Assembly: GCA_042219525.1 (NCBI GenBank)
Contig: JBDGPU010000009.1
Coordinates: forward strand, 1 to 64,000
Source: JBDGPU01 sp042219525
Lineage (GTDB): Archaea; Halobacteriota; Halobacteria; Halobacteriales; Haloferacaceae
DNA length: 64,000 bases
Direction of reading: 5' to 3'
The notes beneath the pieces are model-generated. The model saw nothing but the letters and a program-made list of their open reading frames with translations, was not told where the DNA came from and searched no databases. Within the stretch, counting starts at the first letter, position 1. The number at the start of each line of letters is the position of its first letter. The translations under genes were made by a program, and so were the position numbers. Of this stretch, positions 48,194 through 56,227 are shown one piece after another.

Positions 48194-49075
48194 ATGGACG
48201 TCTGTGTACTCGGCGCCGGCACGATGGGCCAGGGGATCGCCCACGCGTCGGCGACGGCTGGCCACGAGGTACGGTTACGGGACGTCGAACAGGAGTACGT
48301 CGACGAGGGGGTCGCGGCGATCCGGTCGACGCTGGACGGCGGCGTCGAGCACGACAAGCTGACGCCGGCGGAAGCCGACGCGGCCTTCGACCGGATCGAG
48401 GGGTACACGGATCTCGCGCCGGCGGTCGAGGGAGCCGACCTCGTCGTCGAGGCCGTGCCGGAGGACGTCGACCTCAAGCAGGAGACGTTCGCCGAGGTGG
48501 AGACCCACGCGAGCGACGACGTCGTCGTCGCGACGAACACGTCTTCGATCTCGGTGACGGAGATCGCCAGCGCCCTCGACTCGCCGGACCGAGCCATCGG
48601 GCTCCACTTCTTCAACCCCGTTCACGTCATGGACCTCGTCGAGGTCGTCGTCGCGGAACAGACCGACGACGCGACCGTCGACTTCGCTCACGAGTTCGTC
48701 GCGAGCATCGAGAAGACGGCCGTCGAAGTCGCGGACACGCCGGGCTTCGCCTCCTCGCGACTCGGCGTCGCGCTCGGCTGTGAGGCGATGCGGATGGTCG
48801 AAGAGGGCGTCGCGAGCGTCGACGACGTCGACGAGGCGATGGAACTCGGCTACAGCCACCCGGTCGGCCCGCTCGAACTGACGGACATCGTCGGGCTCGA
48901 CGTTCGGCTCGACATCCTGGAGTACCTTCGCGAGGAACTCGGCGAGCGCTTCCGGCCGCCCCAGGTGCTCAAGCGGAAGGTCCGCGCCGGCAAGCTCGGC
49001 AAGAAGACCGGTGAGGGCTTCTACGTCTGGGAGGACGGCGAGGCCGTTCGCCCGGCCGGGGAGGTGGCAGAATGA
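48194..49075 (+). CDS. 3-hydroxyacyl-CoA dehydrogenase
   Basis: 293 residues. NAD-binding Rossmann start CVLGAGTMGQGIAH (about 4-17), catalytic His/Glu region AIGLHFFNPVHVMDLVEVV (about 135-153), C-terminal dimer domain with SHPVGPLELTDIVGLD. Oxidises 3-hydroxyacyl-CoA to 3-ketoacyl-CoA with NAD. The stop overlaps the enoyl-CoA hydratase start (ATGA). Length matches single-function HBD (about 285). Third gene of the acyl-CoA operon. Confidence 0.92.
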   Translation: MDVCVLGAGTMGQGIAHASATAGHEVRLRDVEQEYVDEGVAAIRSTLDGGVEHDKLTPAEADAAFDRIEGYTDLAPAVEGADLVVEAVPEDVDLKQETFAEVETHASDDVVVATNTSSISVTEIASALDSPDRAIGLHFFNPVHVMDLVEVVVAEQTDDATVDFAHEFVASIEKTAVEVADTPGFASSRLGVALGCEAMRMVEEGVASVDDVDEAMELGYSHPVGPLELTDIVGLDVRLDILEYLREELGERFRPPQVLKRKVRAGKLGKKTGEGFYVWEDGEAVRPAGEVAE

Positions 49076-49911
49076 GCAGCAGGGGTGATGGCGACGACGG
49101 CGGCGACACCGCGGACCTCCACGCCGACGACTGCGAGACGGTTCGGGTCGACGCCGACGACGCCGCGCACGTCGTCACGGTCACGATCGACCGCCCGGAC
49201 GCGCGCAACGCGCTCGACGCGCAGGTCCGGTCGGAGCTCAAGCGCGTCTGCGGGCGGATCGAGGACAGTGACGCGCGCGTCGTCGTGCTCACCGGCGCGC
49301 GCGAGGCCAACGCGTTCGTCGCGGGCGCGGACGTCGAGGAACTCCGCGAGCGCGACACCTTCGAGCAGCGCGAGGCGAGCCGTCGCCCGCGCGTCTACGA
49401 GGCCGTCGCCGGGCTCCCGCAACCGGTCATCGCCGCGGTCAACGGCCACGCGCTCGGCGGCGGCTGCGAGCTGGCGCTCGCCTGCGACGTCCGGGTCGCA
49501 CACGAGCAGGCGAAACTCGGCCAGCCCGAGATCGGACTCGGACTCATTCCGGGCGGCGGCGGCACCCAGCGGCTCCCGCGACTCGTCGGCGAGGGCCAGG
49601 CGATGCGGCTGATCCTTTCCGGCGAGCTCGTCGACGCCGAGGAGGCGGCCGACATCGGACTCGTGGAGTTCGTCTGCGAGGACGGCGAGTTCGAGGACCG
49701 CGTCGACGAGCTGGCGACGAACATCGCCGACCACAGCCCGCTCGCGTTGGATCTGGGCAAGGAAGCGGTCAAGGCGAGTAGCCGGATGGGCCTCGACGAG
49801 GGGCTCGACTACGAGGCGAACCTGTTCTTCCAGCTGTTCGCCAGCGAGGACAAAAACGAGGGCATCGACGCGTTCTTCGAGGACCGCGAGCCGGAGTGGG
49901 AAGGGGAGTAG
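49072..49911 (+). CDS. Enoyl-CoA hydratase/isomerase
   Basis: 279 residues of the crotonase fold. Oxyanion-hole blocks AFVAGADVEEL (about 82-92) and VNGHALGGGCELALACD (about 123-139); the two catalytic Glu sites are in QPEIGLGLIPGGGGTQRL (about 151-168). The N-terminal 25 residues are acidic and disordered-like. Together with the preceding gene it gives the middle steps of beta-oxidation. Translationally coupled to the dehydrogenase. Confidence 0.92.
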   Translation: MSSRGDGDDGGDTADLHADDCETVRVDADDAAHVVTVTIDRPDARNALDAQVRSELKRVCGRIEDSDARVVVLTGAREANAFVAGADVEELRERDTFEQREASRRPRVYEAVAGLPQPVIAAVNGHALGGGCELALACDVRVAHEQAKLGQPEIGLGLIPGGGGTQRLPRLVGEGQAMRLILSGELVDAEEAADIGLVEFVCEDGEFEDRVDELATNIADHSPLALDLGKEAVKASSRMGLDEGLDYEANLFFQLFASEDKNEGIDAFFEDREPEWEGE

Positions 49912-49961
49912 GTCGCCCGGTCCGTCGACACTTCTTTGCCAATTGCTGGACATTTCGTGGC

Positions 49962-51377
49962 ATGTCACGTGAACCCGACCCGACGCCACACGACTCCATC
50001 GGGGACATCGAGGAATTCCTCGACAGGAAGCGGGTAGCGCAGGACATTCCGGGCCTGAGCGTCGCACTGTTCGACCGGGATGACGTTTTTCACGCGATCG
50101 GAATGGGAGCGCGGGAGATCGAATCGCAGTCCCCGGCGACGGCCGACACCCGGTACAGCATCGCCTCGGTCACCAAGGTGTTCACCGCCGTGGCAGTGTT
50201 ACAGCAGGTCGAGCGCGACGTGCTCTCTCTCGACGACGAGATCCGCGAGTACGTCAACTTCTGGACAGACGTCCCCGGCGATCCGATCACCGTGGCGGAG
50301 CTGCTCTCGCACTCCTCGGGCATGCCGACGGATTACGCCGGGTCGCGGGAGCTTCTGTTCGCCGACGCGCCGCCGACGAGCCCGATACTGACGCGAGCTG
50401 ACGACCGCCGTCACGCCAATGGCGCCGCCGACCGTCGACTGCCCGACCACGAGACCTACATGTACAGTAACCGTGGGTACCAGATCCTCGGGGAGATCGT
50501 CGAGGCCGTCACAGACACCGATTTCGCCGAGTACGTCGAGGCGGAGATATTCGCCCCGCTTGGGATGGACCGCTCACAGGTCGGCTACGGCGAGCTCTCG
50601 ACGCTGGGCGAGGACACGGCGATGGGGTACGTCATCGAGGACGGCGAGCCGGTCGCCAACTCGCACGACCTGAACGCCGAGATTCGCACCCCGCACTCGG
50701 GCGGCGGTATCCTGAGCTCCGTTCGTGACCTGGCGACGTTCGGGCGCTGCCTCCTGAGCGACGGCTCCCTCGACGAGACGGAGCTACTCTCCCCGGAGTC
50801 CATCGCCGGGATGGAAGCGTATCAGTCGCCCACGTTCGAGACCATCGACGGACGGGCCATCGGCTACGGCTACGGGCTGCGGATTCAGTAGCTCGCGGGC
50901 GAGCGACTCGTCGGCCATACTGGGACTGCTCCGGGGATTTCCCGGGCGTACCTGGGGCTGTTACCCGGGATCGATCTCGGCGTTGCACTCGCCGTGAATA
51001 CCTCGTCGGCGTCGATCGGGACGATCGGTCAGGGTGTGCTGGCCATCGCTGCCGGCGAATCACCCCGGGAGGTCGTCCCGACGCTGGCACTGCGGAACAA
51101 ACTCGAACGGGTTTCGGGGACGTACGAGGGGTACAGGGGTGGGGAAACGGTGCGCGTGACGGTTGCGGACCCCCCGACACACGTCGTCATCTCCTACGAA
51201 GACGGCCCCGACTGGGAGTTTCCGGCGTTTCCCGAGTCGGTCGCGCACGACGACTACCGGTTCTACCGAGTCCGCGAGAACGGGATCCGGGAGCCGGTCG
51301 TGTTCGCGGCGACGGACGACGGGCTGGAGCTTCGCTGCAACGTGGACAGGCTGGTCCGGGTCGACGGCAGCGCGTAG
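49962..51377 (+). pseudogene. Serine hydrolase (beta-lactamase class C family) interrupted by one in-frame TAG
   Basis: The first 309 codons encode a normal class-C-type serine hydrolase: SVTK (S-x-x-K) near 69-72 and YSN near 167. A TAG at 50889-50891 follows GYGYGLRIQ. The same frame continues without any shift through LAGERLVGHTGTAPGISRAY and a 120-residue lipocalin-like C-terminal domain to a TAG at 51375-51377. The expected residue at the stop is Glu (GAG to TAG), so a single base change explains it. Without the HTG block downstream the truncated enzyme would lack the third active-site motif. Either a recent pseudogene or a sequence error. Confidence 0.85.
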
Positions 51378-51404
51378 CCGCTCGGTTACGAGCGCGTCCC
51401 GTTT

Positions 51405-52058
51405 CTATCCGGGGCCAAGCGCCGCGATGTCGGCCCCGACCGTCGCCAGCGCGTCCGCGGGGTTCGGGTCGCTGTCGGCCAGATGTGTGTAGTGGTGGGT
51501 CGGAACGTCCTCCAGTGCCGCCGTGATGGCCTCGCTATACGTCTCGACGCCCGACTCCGTCGGGTCCTCGCCGCCCCAGACGTCACGGATGACCGTCATC
51601 GAGTCGATGCGGACCTCCAGCTGCTGGGGGTCATAGCGAGCCAGCAGCTCGGCGAGCCCGAGCTGGAGGGCGACGTACTCCGCGGTGTTGTTCCCAGCCC
51701 GAGAGCCGACGGGGCGACCGAGACGGGCGAGCTCGTTCTCCGCAGCGTCCTTGATGACGGCGCCCGCGCCGGCGGGACCGGGGTTGCCGCGGGAACTACC
51801 GTCGACGTAGAGAACGAAGCCGTCGCTGGTCGGTTCGGGGACTGCTGGGCGGGCGAGTCCCGACTCCAGGAGGCCGTCGAGCGCGCGCCGCAGTTCGGCT
51901 GGCGTGGTGTCTGGTTCGAAGAGGCCGCCGTAGCCGGGCACGGCGTCGTCGACGGCGTCAGTGGCGGCCGCCATCTCGTAGCGGACGTCCGCGAGCACCT
52001 CGTCGACGCGCGTCGCGAGCGGCGAGAGGTGTTCGACCGGGAGGGCGTCGTCGGTCAC
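51405..52058 (-). CDS. Ribonuclease HI (archaeal type)
   Basis: 217 residues. The RNase H fold starts at about 83: YVDGSSRGNPGPAGAGAV (first Asp), NNTAEYVALQLGL (Glu), VRIDSMTVIRD (second Asp) and DSDPNPADALAT (fourth acidic site). It removes RNA from RNA-DNA hybrids. The 80-residue N-terminal domain is the helical extension found in haloarchaeal versions. Convergent with the serine-hydrolase pseudogene. Confidence 0.9.
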   Translation of the reverse strand: MTDDALPVEHLSPLATRVDEVLADVRYEMAAATDAVDDAVPGYGGLFEPDTTPAELRRALDGLLESGLARPAVPEPTSDGFVLYVDGSSRGNPGPAGAGAVIKDAAENELARLGRPVGSRAGNNTAEYVALQLGLAELLARYDPQQLEVRIDSMTVIRDVWGGEDPTESGVETYSEAITAALEDVPTHHYTHLADSDPNPADALATVGADIAALGPG

Positions 52059-52148
52059 ACCGCTTTCACCCCCGAGGGTCGGTGCCGGACCCCCTTCCCC
52101 TCGCGCCCGGACGCGCTGATTGGCTGGTTGGGCCGCTGCATGGGAGCA

Positions 52149-52286
52149 CTAGACGCTGGAGCGGCATAACCGCTTCAGGTAGTGGGTCGTCTCCCACCAG
52201 TCGCTGACTCGCAACTCGGCGCGCTCCGAGAAGCAGGAGCGACGTCGGTGACCGCTCGGGCTACCGACGACCCCGTGTTCGTGCAC
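52149..52286 (-). CDS. Candidate 45-residue peptide at the end of the radical-SAM operon
   Basis: A GTG at 52284-52286 directly follows the stop codon of the radical SAM gene (TGA-GTG). The ORF encodes 45 residues ending in ELRVSDWWETTHYLKRLCRS, with two Cys and an aromatic/basic core, unlike random GC-rich frames. It could be a further peptide of the candidate RiPP system or chance. No homologue recognised. Confidence 0.35.
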   Translation of the reverse strand: MHEHGVVGSPSGHRRRSCFSERAELRVSDWWETTHYLKRLCRSSV

Positions 52287-53519
52287 TCAGTCCGCCGATC
52301 CCGGGAACTCCGGCGGCTCCGCTGATCCGGGTGGCACTTCGGCGCCGCGCTCCTCCGGCGTGAGGTAACACTGCGGGTCGGGCGCGGTCAGGCTGTCGCT
52401 GGCGGCCAGCGCGCGGAGGCGGGAGCCGCCGCGACAGACGGACCGGTACGCGCAGTCGGCGCACTTGCCCGTCAGCCGGCCCTCCCGGTCACGGAGGAAG
52501 TTCAGGAGTGGGTTCGTCTCGTCTTCCCAGATCTCGCTGAACGGGCGGTCGCGGACGTTGCCGAGGCTGTACCCCTGCCAGAACTGCGTCGGGTGGACGT
52601 TCCCCTGGTAGTCGACGTCGGCGACGCGCTCGCCGGCCGGGTCGCCGCCGTTGCGCTGGAGGTACTCGTGGATCCGGCGGGCGTGGGCCTCGCCGAACTC
52701 CTCGCGGGCGTACTCCACGAGGAAGGCGCCGTCGACGTAGTTGCCGACGAGCAGCGTCTCGATCTCCTCGCCGGCCGCGTGGTACTCGCGCGTGAGGTCA
52801 CAGAGTCGGCGGATAGCGGCGCGCTTCTCGTCGGGGTCGAGGTCGGCGTCAGCGATGTCGGCACCGCGACCGCCGTAATCGAGGTGATAGAAGCAGAAGC
52901 GGTCGACGCCGACGTCGGTGAGGAGGTCGACGATGCCCTCCATGTCCGGGGCCGTGCGCTCGGTGATGGTGTAGCGGAGGCCGGTCTTGATCCCCGCGTC
53001 GAGGCAGGTTTCGATCCCCTCGACGGCGGCGTCGAACGCGCCCTCGCGGCCCCGGAAGGCGTCGTTGCGCTCGCGACGGCCGTCGACGGAGACACCGACG
53101 TACTGGAGCCCGGCGGCCCGGAGCGCCTCGACCTTCTCGGCGGTCAGCAGCGTGCCGTTCGTGGAGAGGACGGGGCGGATCCCCTTGTCGAGCGCGTACG
53201 CGACCAGTTCCGGGAGGTCCTCCCGCATCGTCGGTTCGCCGCCCGAGAACAGGAGGACGGGGATTCCATAGTCCGCGAGGTCGTCGATGAGACCCCTCGC
53301 CTCGGCCGTCGACAGCTCGCCGGGGGCCGGTTCCGACTGCGCGGCCGCGTAGCAGTGCTCGCAGTGGAGGTTACACCGCTTGGTCACGTTCCAGACGACC
53401 ACGGGGCGTTGCTGCTTCCGTTCGCGGATCTGGGGTTTCGCCGATTCGTCCGCCGCGTCGTATCGGAGACCGTCGCCCTCGGCGTCGAGGTCACAGAGGA
53501 GTTTGCTGATCGAGATCAT
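52287..53519 (-). CDS. Radical SAM/SPASM protein partnered with a candidate RiPP-like protein
   Basis: 410 residues. Radical SAM cluster CNLHCEHCYAAAQ (C-x3-C-x2-C, about 49-61), GGE block FSGGEPTMRED (about 93), and a C-terminal SPASM-type Cys cluster CADCAYRSVCRGGSR with a later Cys (DPQCYLT). NirJ/AhbC-AhbD and peptide-modifying rSAM/SPASM enzymes share this plan. The gene follows the Htur_1727-like gene after 17 bp on the same strand, which favours a peptide-maturase role; a role in heme/d1-type heme formation is the alternative. Confidence 0.8.
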   Translation of the reverse strand: MISISKLLCDLDAEGDGLRYDAADESAKPQIRERKQQRPVVVWNVTKRCNLHCEHCYAAAQSEPAPGELSTAEARGLIDDLADYGIPVLLFSGGEPTMREDLPELVAYALDKGIRPVLSTNGTLLTAEKVEALRAAGLQYVGVSVDGRRERNDAFRGREGAFDAAVEGIETCLDAGIKTGLRYTITERTAPDMEGIVDLLTDVGVDRFCFYHLDYGGRGADIADADLDPDEKRAAIRRLCDLTREYHAAGEEIETLLVGNYVDGAFLVEYAREEFGEAHARRIHEYLQRNGGDPAGERVADVDYQGNVHPTQFWQGYSLGNVRDRPFSEIWEDETNPLLNFLRDREGRLTGKCADCAYRSVCRGGSRLRALAASDSLTAPDPQCYLTPEERGAEVPPGSAEPPEFPGSAD

Positions 53520-53536
53520 TGGTGGTGAGTCGGCGA

Positions 53537-53926
53537 TTACAGCTCCCGCACGCGCGGTTCGACGTCGGCGTCGGCGTCGGCGTCGCCGGCCGGTACGTCG
53601 GTTCCCTCGTCCGTCGTCGGGTACTCGTCGTCCGCGAGGGAGGCGTTCTCCGGGTTCGGGGGCTCGTCTTCCCGTGCATCGGATTCGTCGAGCTCGTGTG
53701 CTGAAAAGCGGTGAACGGCCGCGGCCGGACAGATCCAGACGTCGGATGCGTACCACGAGAAGAGCCGGGCAGCGTGCTCGTGGGCCGCTTCCGGCGTCGC
53801 GGCACTGACGCTGCCGACGTGCCGGAGCCGGTCGTCACGGTCGGACCGGACGAACACCTCCCATTCGGCGAGGTCGTCGCCGCGCGGTGCGTCTCCGTTC
53901 GGCGTGCGTGTAGGACGTTCGACCAT
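53537..53926 (-). CDS. Htur_1727-like rSAM-partnered protein (candidate RiPP precursor)
   Basis: 129 residues from the ATG at 53926. Core (about 20-75): EWEVFVRSDRDDRLRHVGSV, then AHEHAARLFSWYASDVWICP, which matches from memory the haloarchaeal family named Htur_1727 rSAM-partnered candidate RiPP, and also a PaaB-like fold. The C-terminal 50 residues are very acidic and disordered. One Cys (WICP). It is the first gene of a two-gene unit with the radical SAM gene and shares an intergenic NarO-type site with the divergent radical SAM gene. Whether it is a peptide substrate or a binding partner is not shown by sequence. Confidence 0.72.
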   Translation of the reverse strand: MVERPTRTPNGDAPRGDDLAEWEVFVRSDRDDRLRHVGSVSAATPEAAHEHAARLFSWYASDVWICPAAAVHRFSAHELDESDAREDEPPNPENASLADDEYPTTDEGTDVPAGDADADADVEPRVREL

Positions 53927-53990
53927 ACTCGGGGTTCCTCGCGAAGCCGCTAAAGGGACCGTTGCGTTCCAGCACCCGTAGAATCCGGCA

Positions 53991-54002
53991 CGAACACGTT
54001 CG
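53991..54002. promoter_or_regulatory. NarO-type site between the two radical SAM units
   Basis: CGAACACGTTCG with intact half-sites. It lies 64 nt from the minus-strand ATG at 53926 and 46 nt from the plus-strand ATG at 54049. Confidence 0.65.
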
Positions 54003-54048
54003 GCGAATCCCCGATGGCGTGGGGGAGCCAACCGCCGACCACGCCAGC

Positions 54049-55125
54049 ATGCAGCCCACCGTCGACACCGACGACCGGCCGTTCGTGCTCATCTGGGAGC
54101 TGACGCAGGCCTGCGACCTCGCCTGTGACCACTGTCGGGCGGACGCGAAGCCGGCGCGGCACCCCGACGAGCTAACGACGCGGGAGGGCAAGCAACTCCT
54201 CGATCAGGCCCGGCGGTTCGGCGAGAACCAGCTCGTGGTGCTCTCTGGCGGCGACCCGGTCAAGCGCCCGGACCTCGTCGAACTGGTCGAGTACGGAACC
54301 GGCGCGGGGCTCAACGTGACCCTGACGCCCAGCGGGACGACGTCGCTGACGCGCGACGTCATCGCCGACCTCAGCGAGGCCGGTCTCCGTCGGATGGCGC
54401 TCAGCCTCGACGGCGCGACGCCTGAAACCCACGACGCCTTCCGGGGCGAGGAGGGGAGCTTCACCGAAACGATCGCGGCCGCGGAGCACGCCCGTGAACT
54501 CGGGGTCCCCCTCCAGGTCAACACCACCGTGTGCGCCGAGACGCTTGACGAACTCCCGAAGATCCGCGAGTTGATCGCGGAACTCGGCGTCGTCATGTGG
54601 AGCGTCTTCTTCCTCGTCCCCGTCGGGCGGGGTGCGCGGCTCGACCCCATCGCCCCCGAGACGGCCGACGAGGTGATGACCTGGCTCAACGAGGTGTCCG
54701 ACTCCGCACCCTTCGGCGTCAAAACGACGGAAGCACCTCACTACCGCCGCGTCGCGATGCAGGAGGGTGACGGCGCGCCCCGCGCGGGCGGCCGGATGGG
54801 TATCGTCGCGGGCGACGGCTTCGCCTTCGTCAGCCACACCGGCGATGTGTATCCGTCGGGATTCCTCCCGAAGGCCGCTGGCAACGTCCGCAAGACCCCG
54901 CTTCCGGAGCTCTATCGGGACTCGGAACTGTTCACCCGACTTCGTGACCGCGAGAACCTGAAGGGGAAGTGTGGCGCCTGCTCGTACCGGGAGGTCTGCG
55001 GCGGGAGTCGCTCGCGGGCGTACGCGACGACCGGCGATCCGCTCGAAGCGGACCCCCTGTGCCCGCACGTCCCGGAGGGATACGACGGCGAGTTGCCGTG
55101 GGACGCGCCGCGGGTCGACGCCTGA
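54049..55125 (+). CDS. Radical SAM/SPASM protein, AhbD/NirJ-like (heme biosynthesis)
   Basis: 358 residues from the ATG at 54049 (an upstream in-frame start would run through the NarO-type site). Cluster CDLACDHCRADAKP (about 24-37), GGD block LSGGDPVKRPDL, long beta-barrel, then SPASM cluster CGACSYREVCGGSRSRAY and C near 342 (DPLCPHV). This arrangement matches the TIGR04053-type/AhbD branch, which converts Fe-coproporphyrin III to heme b in the siroheme-dependent route of archaea. Extra heme demand of NOR and denitrification fits its NarO-type site. Could alternatively modify the peptide encoded divergently. Confidence 0.78.
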   Translation: MQPTVDTDDRPFVLIWELTQACDLACDHCRADAKPARHPDELTTREGKQLLDQARRFGENQLVVLSGGDPVKRPDLVELVEYGTGAGLNVTLTPSGTTSLTRDVIADLSEAGLRRMALSLDGATPETHDAFRGEEGSFTETIAAAEHARELGVPLQVNTTVCAETLDELPKIRELIAELGVVMWSVFFLVPVGRGARLDPIAPETADEVMTWLNEVSDSAPFGVKTTEAPHYRRVAMQEGDGAPRAGGRMGIVAGDGFAFVSHTGDVYPSGFLPKAAGNVRKTPLPELYRDSELFTRLRDRENLKGKCGACSYREVCGGSRSRAYATTGDPLEADPLCPHVPEGYDGELPWDAPRVDA

Positions 55126-55156
55126 CGACGGGGGGCAGACCGCCCGTGATGCCGGC

Positions 55157-55777
55157 CTATACGTTCGGCGCGTCGAACAGCTCCGTCACGATCTTCGACT
55201 GCGCGGTTCGGATCCGCTGGGAGAGCGCGGATTTGCTGATCTCCAGCTCGTCGGCGAGGTCTCCCAGCGACGTATCAACGTCGTCGTCGAAGTAGCCGCG
55301 GACGACGGCCAGTTCCAGCGCTTCGCGCTGTTTCGGCGTGAGCGCGGAGAGGTCGAAGGTGGCCTGCTCCGTCGCGCTGGGGCCGTCGACGATGGTTAGC
55401 CGGACCAGCGTCACGGTGGCGACGACGTCGCGCAGGCGCTCGACGAGTCCGCGCACGGCCGTCCGGTCGTCGACGTACGTCGAGACCCGCATCGTCCCGT
55501 CTTCGACCGCCCGGACGTGGGGTACGCAGTCGAACTGCTTGAACACGTAACAGAGGCAGTCCTCGCTAACCTCCCCTTCGGCGCGGATCATCGGTGCCTC
55601 GACCTCGCTCGGCTGGATGTCGACGTTGCACTCGTCCCCGACCGCGTTGATTCGGACGCCGTCGACGTCGGTATCGACGTCCGTGATGGGACAGGCGAAC
55701 TCGGACTCCGGTTTCACGTCGAGGTCGACGCGGAGTCGCCGAACTGGCCCATCGTCGGACGGGGCGGAACGTGACAT
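55157..55777 (-). CDS. NarO/DmsR-type Cys-sensing HTH regulator
   Basis: 206 residues from the ATG at 55777 (GTG at 55786 possible); a TATA-like ACATATATCAGCC lies about 30 nt upstream, so it is probably leaderless, with no NarO-type site of its own. N-terminal cysteines: C29, C50, then EDCLCYVFKQFDC (C74, C76, C84), giving the C-Xn-C-X-C-X7-C pattern described for NarO of Haloferax volcanii, a probable oxygen-sensing cluster. The C-terminal HTH-10 domain (about 148-203) has GYFDDDVDTSLGDLADELE and ISKSALSQRIRTAQSKIV. Most likely activator of the CGAAC/GTTCG sites in this window. Confidence 0.82.
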   Translation of the reverse strand: MSRSAPSDDGPVRRLRVDLDVKPESEFACPITDVDTDVDGVRINAVGDECNVDIQPSEVEAPMIRAEGEVSEDCLCYVFKQFDCVPHVRAVEDGTMRVSTYVDDRTAVRGLVERLRDVVATVTLVRLTIVDGPSATEQATFDLSALTPKQREALELAVVRGYFDDDVDTSLGDLADELEISKSALSQRIRTAQSKIVTELFDAPNV

Positions 55778-55874
55778 ATCCGACACTAAGGACGCCCACG
55801 GCTGATATATGTGGTGCCCTTCGCGTCAGGGATTCGGCGCAAGTCCTGGCGACCTCCCGCCGGGCCCACGGCAT

Positions 55875-56078
55875 CCGGCTCCGGGCACGCAGCCAACAGT
55901 ACCCGGCTCCGGGCACGCAGCCAACAGTACCCGGCTCCGGGCACGCAGCCAACAGTANNNNNNNNNNNNNNNNNNNNNNNNNNNNNNNNNNNNNNNNNNN
56001 NNNNNNNNNNNNNNNNNNNNNNNNNNNNNNNNNNNNNNNNNNNNNNNNNNNNNNNNNCCCGGCTCCGGGCACGCAGCC
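55875..56078. repeat. 28-bp tandem repeats interrupted by a 100-N assembly gap
   Basis: Unit CCGGCTCCGGGCACGCAGCC plus AACAGTAC, starting at 55875, 55903 and 55931; the sequence resumes inside the same unit after the gap (56058). N run: 55958-56057, exactly 100, a scaffold placeholder. So the true tract is probably longer. There are no spacers, so it is not CRISPR. Each unit contains the palindrome CCCGG-CT-CCGGG. Confidence 0.85.
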
Positions 56079-56103
56079 CGCGGCACCCAACGACCGTTTC
56101 GGC

Positions 56104-56119
56104 CGAACCGTTTCGTTCG
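56104..56119. promoter_or_regulatory. Additional wide dyad before halocyanin
   Basis: CGAAC-CGTTTC-GTTCG, half-sites intact with a 6-nt spacer, 42 bp (four turns) upstream of the site at 56146. Confidence 0.35.
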
Positions 56120-56145
56120 ACCTGGCTACCGGGCCATTCCCCGCC

Positions 56146-56157
56146 CGAACGTGTTCG
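56146..56157. promoter_or_regulatory. NarO-type site upstream of halocyanin
   Basis: CGAACGTGTTCG with intact half-sites, 70 nt before the ATG at 56228. Confidence 0.65.
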
Positions 56158-56227
56158 GGGGGCGATCTCATCACGCTGGAACGTGCGCTACCGGTTTTGA
56201 ATAGGGGAAAGAAGGTGTAACTGTCTC

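Noticed and set aside
50889..50891. Pyrrolysine read at the in-frame TAG
   Set aside because: No pyl genes in the window, the usual residue here is Glu, and one base change explains TAG.
55875..55957. CRISPR array
   Set aside because: Units are contiguous with no spacers. The 81-bp array at 43687 fails for the same reason.
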